Of a DNA stretch of 64,000 nt, positions 50,584 through 58,074 are shown piece after piece. Location of the stretch: assembly GCF_019679475.1 (NCBI RefSeq), contig NZ_JAIEZP010000001.1, positions 3,286,001 through 3,350,000 of the forward strand, written 5' to 3'. The stretch comes from Hyphomonas sediminis (GTDB lineage: Bacteria; Pseudomonadota; Alphaproteobacteria; Caulobacterales; Hyphomonadaceae). The notes beneath the pieces were generated by a model. That model was not told where the DNA came from, searched no databases, and saw nothing but the letters and a program-made list of their open reading frames with translations. Each line of letters starts with the position of its first letter. Positions within the stretch are counted from its first letter, which is position 1. The translations under genes were made by a program, and so were the position numbers.

Positions 50584-51702
50584 ATGCCGAGCCCCGTCAT
50601 TTCCGCCACTGGACTGTGGACCCCGCCCAATTCGATCTCAAACGCAGAGCTGGTCGAGAGCTACAACGCCTGGGCCGACACCTGGAATCTTGAGAACGCC
50701 GCCGATATCAGCTCCGGCCTGCTGGAGCCCAAGCCGCATTCCTCCGTCGAGTTCATCGAGAAGGCCTCGGGCATCAAGGCGCGCTATGTCATCAACAAAT
50801 CCGGCGTGCTGGACCCCGATGTGATGACGCCGCGCATTCCCGAGCGGCCCAATGAACAGATCTCCGTAATGGCGGAAATGGGCGTCCATGCCGCCCGCGA
50901 GGCGCTGAAGCGTGCCGGCCGGTCGCCGGAAGATGTGGACGCAGTGATCTGCGCCGCCTCCAACATGCAGCGCGCCTATCCGGCGATGGCGATCGAGATC
51001 CAGGAAGCCCTTGGCATCAAGGGCTTTGCCTTCGACATGAACGTTGCCTGTTCCTCCGCCACGTTCGGCATCCAGACGGCGGCGGATTTCGTCCGCTCGG
51101 GCAACGCAAAGTCGGTGCTGGTCGTGAACCCGGAAATCTGTTCCGGCCACCTGAACTTCACTGACCGCGACAGCCATTTCATCTTCGGCGATGTGGCCAC
51201 CGCCGTTCTGGTGGAAGCAGAAGACATCGCCCCGGCAAAGCATTGGAAAATCCTCGGCACCAAGCTGAAGACCCAGTTCTCCAACAACATCCGCAACAAT
51301 TTCGGTTTCCTGAATCGCGCCGCGCCTGAAGGCGTGGGCACGCCGGACAAGCTGTTCGTTCAGGAAGGCCGCAAGGTGTTCAAGGAAGTCGTGCCGATGG
51401 TGGCCGAGATGATCACCGCGCATCTGGGCGAGCTGGGCCTGCAGTCCGACGCGCTGAAACGCATGTGGCTGCACCAGGCGAACGCCAACATGAACCGGCT
51501 GATCTCATCGAAGGTTCTGGGCCATGAGGCCAGCGAAGCCGAAAGCCCGACCGTGCTGGACACCTATGCCAACACATCGTCGGCCGGATCGATCATCGCC
51601 TTCCATCTGCACTCGGACGATTTTGCCGCCGGGCAGAAAGGCCTGATCTGCTCCTTCGGTGCGGGTTATTCTGCCGGCACGGTGTTCGTGGAGCGCACCT
51701 GA
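50584..51702 (+). CDS. Beta-ketoacyl-ACP synthase III family, PA3286-like
   Basis: The 372-residue thiolase-fold enzyme has the KAS III triad: Cys in NVACSSATF (about residue 157), His in WLHQANANMNRL, Asn in DTYANTSSAGS. The ISNAELVESYNAW start, RDSHFIFGD and RNNFGFLNRA segments recall Pseudomonas PA3286, which joins octanoyl-CoA from beta-oxidation with malonyl-ACP (family knowledge, remembered not searched). So it probably feeds fatty-acid synthesis with medium-chain CoA rather than acetyl-CoA. It is not in a fab cluster here. Confidence 0.88.
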   Translation: MPSPVISATGLWTPPNSISNAELVESYNAWADTWNLENAADISSGLLEPKPHSSVEFIEKASGIKARYVINKSGVLDPDVMTPRIPERPNEQISVMAEMGVHAAREALKRAGRSPEDVDAVICAASNMQRAYPAMAIEIQEALGIKGFAFDMNVACSSATFGIQTAADFVRSGNAKSVLVVNPEICSGHLNFTDRDSHFIFGDVATAVLVEAEDIAPAKHWKILGTKLKTQFSNNIRNNFGFLNRAAPEGVGTPDKLFVQEGRKVFKEVVPMVAEMITAHLGELGLQSDALKRMWLHQANANMNRLISSKVLGHEASEAESPTVLDTYANTSSAGSIIAFHLHSDDFAAGQKGLICSFGAGYSAGTVFVERT

Positions 51703-51719
51703 CCTGCCCCATAACGCGA

Positions 51720-51741
51720 CATCCCCGCGCGAGCGGGGATG
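51720..51741. terminator. Hairpin after the KAS III gene
   Basis: CATCCCCGC (51720-51728) pairs perfectly with GCGGGGATG (51733-51741) around GCGA. It is 18 bp past the stop of the KAS III gene and just before the end of the small membrane protein gene on the other strand. It has no T-run, so it is a weak terminator candidate. Confidence 0.5.
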
Positions 51742-51770
51742 GACGGGGCGTCAGTTGACGCGGGGTCAGA

Positions 51771-51920
51771 CTATTCGTCGAAATCTTCGCTGAAGATATC
51801 GCCCCACAGGGCACGACGGCTGGCCTTCGTGGCTTCGATGACAACAATCAAAGCACCAAACGCCAGCACAGCCGTGGGAAATCCGGTTCCGGTTGCGAAT
51901 TGGTGCAGCATGTCGATCAT
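51771..51920 (-). CDS. 49-residue single-pass membrane protein
   Basis: A small open frame starts at ATG 51918-51920 (MIDMLHQFATGTGF) and ends at a TAG at 51771. Residues 15-30 (PTAVLAFGALIVVIEA) form a convincing membrane helix, followed by a basic turn (TKASRR) and an acidic tail (DIFSEDFDE), which is a sensible positive-inside arrangement. Codon use is GC3-rich in the helix like the neighbours. The ribosome site is weak. No family recognised. It fills an otherwise empty gap between the KAS III and HD genes. Confidence 0.6.
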   Translation of the reverse strand: MIDMLHQFATGTGFPTAVLAFGALIVVIEATKASRRALWGDIFSEDFDE

Positions 51921-52030
51921 AGGCAGTTACCGTCACTCTACTTGTTGTTATGGCAGCCCTGATGAACAAAAACCGGGCCGTCTCTGGTACTGCAAGCCTT
52001 ATGCCTGAGAGGCCTTAATGCGTCATTGGC

Positions 52031-52078
52031 AAACCGGGGCAGAAACAAGACGAGTTTGTAACCGTATTGCCCCGGTTT
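52031..52078. other. Long-loop inverted repeat upstream of the HD gene
   Basis: AAACCGGGGCA (52031-52041) and TGCCCCGGTTT (52068-52078) are perfect 11-bp complements with a 26-base loop, followed by ATTTA on the plus strand. It ends 36 bp before the HD gene start. It could be a terminator, an RNA leader element or an operator. Confidence 0.45.
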
Positions 52079-52113
52079 ATTTACCCGTCCTACCAATCAC
52101 TTAAGATACCCCC

Positions 52114-52743
52114 ATGGAGCCTGTCCCTTTGAAGCGTTCTGTTAAGCCCCCTCGCGTCTGGCAGCGTATGTTGTCGGGTCGTCGCCTGGACCTGGCGCAC
52201 CCCTCGCCCATGGATGTGGAAATCGAGGATATTGCCCATGGCCTGGCCAGGGTTGCCCGCTGGAATGGGCAAACCAAGGGTGAACACGCTTTCTCTGTCG
52301 CCGAGCATTCGGTGGTGGTGGAGCAGATCGTGCGCAAGCTGGAGCCGGGGCTGGGGCCGGACGCCTGGCTGACGGCGCTGCTGCATGACAGCCCGGAATA
52401 TGTGATCGGGGACATGATCTCTCCGTTCAAGGCGCTGCTGGGGGAAAGCTACAAGGATATTGAAGCCCGCCTGCAGGAAGCCATCCACATCCGCTTTGGC
52501 CTGCGGCCCGTCACTTCGGGCGCGCTGAAAAAGGTGATCAAGAAGGCCGATCATATCTGTGCCTGGTTTGAGGCCGTGCAGCTGGCCGGGTTTTCGGAGG
52601 CAGAATCCAACGGCTTCTTCGGCAAGCCGCCCGAGGGCATGAAGTTCCGCCTGAAGCCGCTTTCGGCGCCGGAGGCGCAGCAGCTGTTCCTCGAGCGCTT
52701 CGAAGCGATCCAGGCGGCGATGACGGCGGAGACCGCGCGATGA
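52114..52743 (+). CDS. HD domain phosphohydrolase (YfbR-like)
   Basis: The 209-residue protein has the YfbR-type HD core: VARWNGQTKGEHAFSVAEHSVVVEQIV, the TALLHDSPEYVIGD HD motif and KKVIKKADHICAWFEA carrying the last Asp. YfbR enzymes are 5'-deoxyribonucleotidases. WQRMLSGRRLDLAHPSP at the N-terminus is an alphaproteobacterial extension. It overlaps the next gene, a NAD-metabolism regulator, by 4 bp (ATGA), which hints at a role with nicotinamide or other nucleotides. Confidence 0.85.
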   Translation: MEPVPLKRSVKPPRVWQRMLSGRRLDLAHPSPMDVEIEDIAHGLARVARWNGQTKGEHAFSVAEHSVVVEQIVRKLEPGLGPDAWLTALLHDSPEYVIGDMISPFKALLGESYKDIEARLQEAIHIRFGLRPVTSGALKKVIKKADHICAWFEAVQLAGFSEAESNGFFGKPPEGMKFRLKPLSAPEAQQLFLERFEAIQAAMTAETAR

Positions 52744-53687
52744 GCCAGCCGACACTGCTGATTGGTCTTTCGGCGGTGATGGTAGCCATCGCGGACGGCG
52801 AGCCGCATGTGCTGGTGACCCAGCGGCCAAGCGGCGAGGAGGCCCTGCCCTTCGGCCCGTTCGACCCGGTGAACCACCGCACGTTCGACCTGTCGCTGAG
52901 AGGCTGGGTTCTGGAACAGACCGGTTTCGAGCTTGGCTATGTCGAGCAACTCTACACCTTCGGCGACAAGAACCGCGACACGCCGGAAGCCACCGTTGTG
53001 GGTGCCCCGGCAGATGCACGGGTGATTTCCGTTGGCTATCTGGCGCTGACGCCGGAGGAGCGGCCCGTGGCGGCAAAGTTCGAAGCGCGCTGGCGCAGCT
53101 GGTATCAGTATTTTCCGTGGGAAGATCATCGCGCAGGCCGCCCTGCCCTGATCGACGCCGAAATTGCCCCCCGCCTGAAGACATGGGCCGCCGGCAATGA
53201 CCGGCGCCTGCAGCGGGCGCGCACTGCCTTTGGCCTGGATGGCGCGCGCTGGGCGGAGAACCAGGTGCTGGAACGCTATGAACTCCTCTATGAGGCGGGC
53301 CTCGTTGCCGAGTGCGCCCGCGATGCGGGGTTGCCGGATGCGGGGTTCCGCCTCGGCCTGTCCATGGCATCCGACCACAGACGAATTCTTGCCACCGGCG
53401 CGGCGCGCCTGCGGGGCAAGATCAAATACCGCCCGGTGGTGTTCGAGCTGATGCCCGAACGCTTCACGCTTTCCGAGCTGCAGCGCGCCACCGAGGCGAT
53501 CCTCGGCCTGCAACTGCACACGCAGAACTTCCGCCGCGCCCTGGAGAAGACGGGGCTGGTAACCGGCACAGGCCAGATGGAAACCTCAACCGGCGGGCGC
53601 CCGGCTGAACTCTTCACCTATTGCCGCGATCCGGCAGGCAGCTTCTCAGCACCCGGCCTTGCAACCCCGCGAAAGTCTGCTGACTGA
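52740..53687 (+). CDS. Nudix-like/wHTH regulator of NAD metabolism (NadQ/NrtR type)
   Basis: The 315-residue protein joins an N-terminal Nudix-like domain (residues 1-160; LRGWVLEQTGFELGYVEQLYTFGD is a degenerate Nudix box that has lost catalytic Glu residues) to a C-terminal winged helix (KYRPVVFELMPERFTLSELQRATEAILG, LHTQNFRRALEKTGLV, STGGRPAELF). This is the architecture of NrtR and alphaproteobacterial NadQ, which sense ADP-ribose or NAD-related ligands and repress NAD synthesis genes. Length and tail fit NadQ (COG4111) best. It is translationally coupled to the HD hydrolase. Confidence 0.82.
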   Translation: MSQPTLLIGLSAVMVAIADGEPHVLVTQRPSGEEALPFGPFDPVNHRTFDLSLRGWVLEQTGFELGYVEQLYTFGDKNRDTPEATVVGAPADARVISVGYLALTPEERPVAAKFEARWRSWYQYFPWEDHRAGRPALIDAEIAPRLKTWAAGNDRRLQRARTAFGLDGARWAENQVLERYELLYEAGLVAECARDAGLPDAGFRLGLSMASDHRRILATGAARLRGKIKYRPVVFELMPERFTLSELQRATEAILGLQLHTQNFRRALEKTGLVTGTGQMETSTGGRPAELFTYCRDPAGSFSAPGLATPRKSAD

Positions 53688-54018
53688 TTTCAGATCAGGA
53701 AAAATTCTGCTGACTGGATGGGTATAAGCCTACCGGTTGGCTTGTCCTGCCGGACAGGCGGGGCGCGACCTGTTGCAAATGCGCAGAACGGGCCGTGGAG
53801 AGGCAGGCACCTGTCCATCAAATGGGGCAGATTGCGCCGGGCACGGACAGGAACTTTCCGTGTCAGTTTGTGTATTTTTGAGGACAATCTGCGTCATTCC
53901 GGTATCGATCAGCGCGCGGCGAGATACCGGTTGATGCCTGTTTGCGCCCGTTTCGCTCTCCCGCCAGCCTGACACAGGCAGACCGGCAGGAGAGGAAAGA
54001 CGCGGGGCGCGCGCCGGC
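53688..54018. other. 331-bp gap without a gene, holding repeats
   Basis: No gene is supported. TCTGCTGACTG occurs twice (53676-53686 and 53706-53716), so the end of the regulator gene has been partly duplicated. The dispersed repeat copy at 53854-53889 lies in the middle. The rest is unremarkable sequence between two convergent genes. Confidence 0.6.
53854..53889. repeat. Dispersed repeat, copy 2 (partner at 31424-31459)
   Basis: GTGTATTTTTGAGGACAATC and the bases on its left match the element at the end of the MprF-like gene. Read on the minus strand it would encode IVLKNTQT, against IVPKNTQK in copy 1. Here it is not part of a gene. The shared sequence outside any common protein marks it as a mobile or remnant repeat. 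Confidence 0.6.
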
Positions 54019-55413
54019 TTACTCTGCCGACAGGCCTTCAGGCTCGCCGACGAGGAAGAAGCTGAAGCGTTCGGGCGCAAGATATTCTGCGGCGACACGG
54101 TTCACGTCTTCCAGGGTGACGGCTTCGATCAGGGCATTGCGGCGGTCGAAGTAATCGACGCCGAGTTCGTCCTGGCGGACGGACATGATGTTGCCGGCGA
54201 TCTTGGAGTTGGAGTCAAAGCCGAGCGGATAGGAGCCGATGAGATAGGCCTTTGCATCGGCCAGCTCTGCCTCGGTCACGCCGCCTTCGATGAATTTCTG
54301 CATCTCGGCGCGGATACCGGCAACGAATTCACCGGCGCTCTCATTCTTGGTCTGACCGCCGCCCGACCAGACGAGGAAGGCGGGATTGGGATCGATGCTG
54401 GAGCTGACGCCATAGGTCAGGCCCTTCTCCACCCGCAGCGTTTTCATCAGGCGGCTTTCGAAGCCGCCACCGCCGAAGGTGTAGTTCAGCACATAGGCCG
54501 GGAAATAATCGGCATTGTCGCGGCCAAGGCCGGGGCCAAGGAAGCGCACAAGGCTCTGGGGCTGCGGCAGGCTGACGACCACCGGGTCAGCCGCGGCAAC
54601 CGCCGGCAGCGTGATCGGGGTGACCGGCGAGAGGTCGCTGGTCTCCGGCAGGGCAGCAACGGCCGCATCGATCAGCGGGGCCAGCGCTTCGGGCGTGATG
54701 TCGCCCACGGCAGTGACGAGGAGGCGATCCTTCGTCATCAGCGTGCGCTGATGCTGACGCGCCAGGTCCGGCGTGAGGGCGGCAAGGCTCTCGGCGGTCA
54801 CTTCGCGGGCGAAGGGATGGTCCGGATAGAGCGCCTGCGATTGGGCCCGCCACGCAAGATAGCCAGCTGAGGTTTCACGGGTTTTCAGGGCGACTTCCTG
54901 CTCACGCACGAAACGGTCGAACGGCCCCTGATCGAAGCGCGGCGCCGTGAAGGCGGAAGCGACCACCTCCATCGACGGCGCAGCGTTCTCTGCCAGCATG
55001 GTGGCCGAACAGCTGGTCCACTCTGCGGAGTTGGAGCAGCCGAAGCTCATATTCAGGTCTTCCATCGCCGTCTGGAAAGCGAGCGAGTCGAGATCGCCTG
55101 CGCCCTCATTCATGTTGTAGGTGACGGCATTGGAGAGGCCTTCGAGGCCGGCAGGATCGGACGTGGTGCCCGCGCGCCAGGCCATCTGTACCGAGACGAT
55201 CGGGATCGACGGTTCGGTGACCAGCCAGACGGACACGCCGCCAGGCGTGGTCATCTGCTGGATGTCGACGAAATCGCCGTCATAGGTATCGATCAGGAAG
55301 ACAGGCTCTGCCACGCTCACGTCGAGCGGATGAGGCGCAGGCACAGAGGAGCTGGCGCAGGCAGAGACGAGGAGCGCGGCAGCCGCGCCGGAGAAAAGCT
55401 GGAGTTTCAGCAT
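54019..55413 (-). CDS. Inactive M16 peptidase-like lipoprotein
   Basis: The 464-residue protein has the M16 two-domain fold (QMTTPGGVSVWLVTEPSIPIVSVQMAWRAG at the N-terminus, PQSLVRFLGPG and GGGGFESRLMKTLRVEKGLTYGVSS later) but the zinc motif HxxEH is replaced by LSNAVTYNMNEGAG, so it cannot be catalytic. It bears a lipobox (VSAC). It is the regulatory half of an M16 heterodimer whose active half is encoded just upstream (1-bp overlap). Confidence 0.9.
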   Translation of the reverse strand: MLKLQLFSGAAAALLVSACASSSVPAPHPLDVSVAEPVFLIDTYDGDFVDIQQMTTPGGVSVWLVTEPSIPIVSVQMAWRAGTTSDPAGLEGLSNAVTYNMNEGAGDLDSLAFQTAMEDLNMSFGCSNSAEWTSCSATMLAENAAPSMEVVASAFTAPRFDQGPFDRFVREQEVALKTRETSAGYLAWRAQSQALYPDHPFAREVTAESLAALTPDLARQHQRTLMTKDRLLVTAVGDITPEALAPLIDAAVAALPETSDLSPVTPITLPAVAAADPVVVSLPQPQSLVRFLGPGLGRDNADYFPAYVLNYTFGGGGFESRLMKTLRVEKGLTYGVSSSIDPNPAFLVWSGGGQTKNESAGEFVAGIRAEMQKFIEGGVTEAELADAKAYLIGSYPLGFDSNSKIAGNIMSVRQDELGVDYFDRRNALIEAVTLEDVNRVAAEYLAPERFSFFLVGEPEGLSAE

Positions 55414-56771
55414 CAGAGGTCTCCTTCAGCCGGCAGCAGGTGGGTGACGATATAGTTCTTGTCGGCGGCGAAGACCGCACGGACGGCGGCAAGCGCCTCT
55501 TCCACCGTAACTTCGCGCACCTTGTCGGGATAGGCGGCGATGGCGTCCAGCTCGAAGCCGAGCACCATGGCGGCGCCATACTGGTTGGCCATCGAGGCCT
55601 GGCTGTCTTTCTCGTAGATCGCGCTGGCGGCCAGCTTGTTGCGGGCGCGGCGGACTTCCTCTTCGGTGAAGCCGCTGTCCATGATGGCGTTGACCTCGGC
55701 CATGACAGCCGCTTCCAGCTCTTCCAGCGTCGTGCCGTCGACCGGCGTGCCGTAGATCACGGCCGGGCCTTCATCGTGCAGCGTGGTGAAGGCATAGGTG
55801 CCGATATTGATGGCCAGCTTCTGCTGCTCGACCAGCGACTGGTAGAGCCGGCTGGTCATGCCACCACCGAGGACTTCGAGGCCGACATCGAGCGCGAGGG
55901 CTTCATCATAATTGCGGCTGAGCGAGGTGCCGAGATAGTAGCGGCTCCACACCGGCTGGCGGACCTTGGGGTCTGCATGCGTGATCAGCTGGGTTTCGGC
56001 GATCGGGCTGACGGGCTCCCATTTGCGGGCGCCGTGAGCCACGCCGGTCGGCGCGATCGGGCCGTAATGTTCCTGCGCGAGCGTGCGCACTTCGTCTTCA
56101 GTCACATCACCGGCCACGACGAGGATCGCATTCTCCGGGCTGTAATATTCCTGATAGAAGGCAAGGCCGTCTTCCGGCGTCAGCGCGCCGACTTCTTCCA
56201 TCTTGCCGATGACGGTGATTTCGTAGGGATGGCCCTTCCAGAGCGCAGAGAGCGCCTGTTCCTGCAGCAGCGCGTTCGGATTGTTCTCGATGCGCTGGCG
56301 GCGTTCTTCCTTCACGACATCGCGTTCGGAGATGAAGGGGCCTTTGGGATCGTCATTGATGGTGAGGTTCACCATCCGCTCGGCCTCAAGGCCCATCATC
56401 TTGCCGAGCTGGTCCTTGTGAACCCGCTCATAATAGGCGGTGTAGTCCCAAGAGGTGAACGCGTTGAGCTGGCCACCGGACCGCTGGACGATGGAGGTGA
56501 ACTCCTCCGGGCCGATATTCTTGGTTTCCTTGAACATGACGTGTTCGAAGAGGTGGGCGATGCCGGACTTGCCGGGCGCCTCGTCAACCGCGCCGACCTT
56601 GTACCAGACCATATGGGTAACCACCGGCGCGCGGTGATCGGGCACCACAACAACCTGCATACCATTGTCGAGCGTGAAGCTCGTCGGCGGGTTGCCCTCT
56701 GGCGCAGCTTCCGCAGAAGCGCCAAGGGCTGCAAAGGCCATGAGCCCCGCAGCAATAAACATAGATTTCAT
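55413..56771 (-). CDS. M16 family zinc metallopeptidase, active subunit
   Basis: The 452-residue secreted enzyme has a signal peptide (FIAAGLMAFAALGASAEA) and the inverted zinc motif HLFEH (about residues 73-77) with the downstream Glu in YYERV...LEAERM. GGGMTSRLYQSLVEQQKLA lies in the second half. Family members cut peptides in the periplasm as heterodimers with an inactive partner, here the next gene. It follows the BamF-like gene by about 58 bp. Confidence 0.93.
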   Translation of the reverse strand: MKSMFIAAGLMAFAALGASAEAAPEGNPPTSFTLDNGMQVVVVPDHRAPVVTHMVWYKVGAVDEAPGKSGIAHLFEHVMFKETKNIGPEEFTSIVQRSGGQLNAFTSWDYTAYYERVHKDQLGKMMGLEAERMVNLTINDDPKGPFISERDVVKEERRQRIENNPNALLQEQALSALWKGHPYEITVIGKMEEVGALTPEDGLAFYQEYYSPENAILVVAGDVTEDEVRTLAQEHYGPIAPTGVAHGARKWEPVSPIAETQLITHADPKVRQPVWSRYYLGTSLSRNYDEALALDVGLEVLGGGMTSRLYQSLVEQQKLAINIGTYAFTTLHDEGPAVIYGTPVDGTTLEELEAAVMAEVNAIMDSGFTEEEVRRARNKLAASAIYEKDSQASMANQYGAAMVLGFELDAIAAYPDKVREVTVEEALAAVRAVFAADKNYIVTHLLPAEGDL

Positions 56772-56829
56772 GAGCAGCTCCGATCTGGAGTTTTGGAAGG
56801 TCAGGTCAGGTCAGGCAAGCAGCCCGGCA

Positions 56830-57327
56830 TCAGGTGCCGGGAAGCTTGATACGGCTGCCGCCGCCGGCCTGTTCGATCACCACAGTCTGATTCCCGGTTG
56901 CATTGTCGGACGCTGCCGAGGCGGCGTCTTCCGGATTGTTCTTGCGCCAGAACAGGATGCGGTCAGCGATCGAGGGCGATTTGCGGATCGCCTTGGTCTC
57001 TTCATAATCGACCTGCGCACGCACGGCGGGGTTGACGGCATTGGCATGGGCCGAGGCGACCAGGGCGCGCTCCGAAGCGCTGGCCTGCTGGCCGAGACCG
57101 GCGCCAAACGCGGCCGTGGTGCCGCTGGTGGCTATTTCGACTTCAGCCGGAATGCTGGTGCCGGGGGCCGGCGGACGCAGGCTGTAATTCGGCGGGATGG
57201 CCAATGGCGGCTTGGTGACAACGCGGAACTCGTCGGGCGTGGCGCCGCCTGCGTTACCGTTGGAAGAACAGGCAGCCGTCACCCCGAGAGCGAGGCCGGC
57301 AGCGATGAGCGGTAGGGTCTTTTTCAT
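56830..57327 (-). CDS. DUF3035 lipoprotein (BamF-type)
   Basis: A 165-residue lipoprotein (lipobox TAAC, MKKTLPLIAAGLALGVTAAC). EFRVVTKPPLAIPPNYSLRPP is the DUF3035 hallmark. In Caulobacter the DUF3035 protein was named BamF as a member of the outer-membrane protein assembly complex (family knowledge). It lies 32 bp after lspA, the enzyme that matures lipoproteins, a conserved alphaproteobacterial neighbourhood. Confidence 0.88.
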   Translation of the reverse strand: MKKTLPLIAAGLALGVTAACSSNGNAGGATPDEFRVVTKPPLAIPPNYSLRPPAPGTSIPAEVEIATSGTTAAFGAGLGQQASASERALVASAHANAVNPAVRAQVDYEETKAIRKSPSIADRILFWRKNNPEDAASAASDNATGNQTVVIEQAGGGSRIKLPGT

Positions 57328-57359
57328 GGGACTGTACGGGTTCCGCTTAGAGGGGAGAG

Positions 57360-57896
57360 TTAACCTTGTTCAAGGCTGTTAGCCCGTTTCGGGCGCGAAA
57401 GTAAGAACTGGTCTACAAACAGGAGAATCGCGCCGATGGTGATCGCCGCATCGGCCACGTTGAAGACCCAGGGGAAATAACCGGCGGTCAGCTCGTTCAC
57501 ATCGACGAAATCGACCACCGCGCCGAAGCGCACACGGTCGATCAGGTTTCCGATGGCGCCGCCGACGACAAGGGTGAGCGACAGTTTCAGCCAGCGGCCC
57601 TCAGCTTTGAGCAACCAGGCGAAGAAGCCAATGGCGATCGCCGCCATGATGCCCGCCAGTACCCAGCGCATGATGCCCTCAGACTGGAACAGGCCATAGG
57701 ACATGCCCCGGTTCCACACCATCGACAGGTCTACCGGGCCGGGCACCACGATCTTGCCGCACAGCCGGCCATCGCCAAGGCATTGCAGCGCGTTCAGGCG
57801 TGGCTCGGCCAGGACCATCCATTTCGTCACCTGATCGAACAGGACAACGAGCGGAATCACCGCGAAGGGCCAGACTGTCTGCGGCGATAGTTTCAT
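57360..57896 (-). CDS. lspA: Lipoprotein signal peptidase (SPase II)
   Basis: The 178-residue membrane aspartyl protease removes signal peptides from lipoproteins. The two catalytic Asp are in GGAIGNLIDRVRFGAVVDFVDV and FNVADAAITIG; FDQVTKWMVL and WNRGMSYGLF are also conserved. Four helices fit. The ATG at 57894-57896 is preferred. It lies downstream of ileS, a widely conserved ileS-lspA order, though a repeat element separates the two here. Confidence 0.96.
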   Translation of the reverse strand: MKLSPQTVWPFAVIPLVVLFDQVTKWMVLAEPRLNALQCLGDGRLCGKIVVPGPVDLSMVWNRGMSYGLFQSEGIMRWVLAGIMAAIAIGFFAWLLKAEGRWLKLSLTLVVGGAIGNLIDRVRFGAVVDFVDVNELTAGYFPWVFNVADAAITIGAILLFVDQFLLSRPKRANSLEQG

Positions 57897-57975
57897 GGGG
57901 GTGAGATTGCAGAGGCTGGCGGAGGGATCAAGCACTTCTGTGCAGGGGTGATCGGGCTGAACTCGCCGGATTGAG

Positions 57976-58052
57976 GCTCATGGTGAGCGAAGTCGAACCA
58001 CGAGCCGGGCGTTGCGCGCCCGCTCGATCCTTCGACTTCGCTCAGGATGAGC
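57976..58052. repeat. Inverted-repeat intergenic element
   Basis: Arms at 57976-57997 and 58031-58052 match as inverted repeats at 20 of 22 positions. The right arm contains TTCGACTTCGCTCAGGATGA, the well-known CTTCGACTTCGCTCAG extragenic repeat of sphingomonads and related alphaproteobacteria. It sits between ileS and lspA, 22 bp past the ileS stop, and may end or stabilise the ileS message. Confidence 0.8.
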
Positions 58053-58074
58053 TCAAATGAGGCGCTTCCCGCCC

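Noticed and set aside
51739-52008. An 89-codon plus-strand frame between the KAS III and HD genes
   Set aside because: No ribosome site, odd composition, and it overlaps the more convincing 49-residue membrane protein on the other strand.
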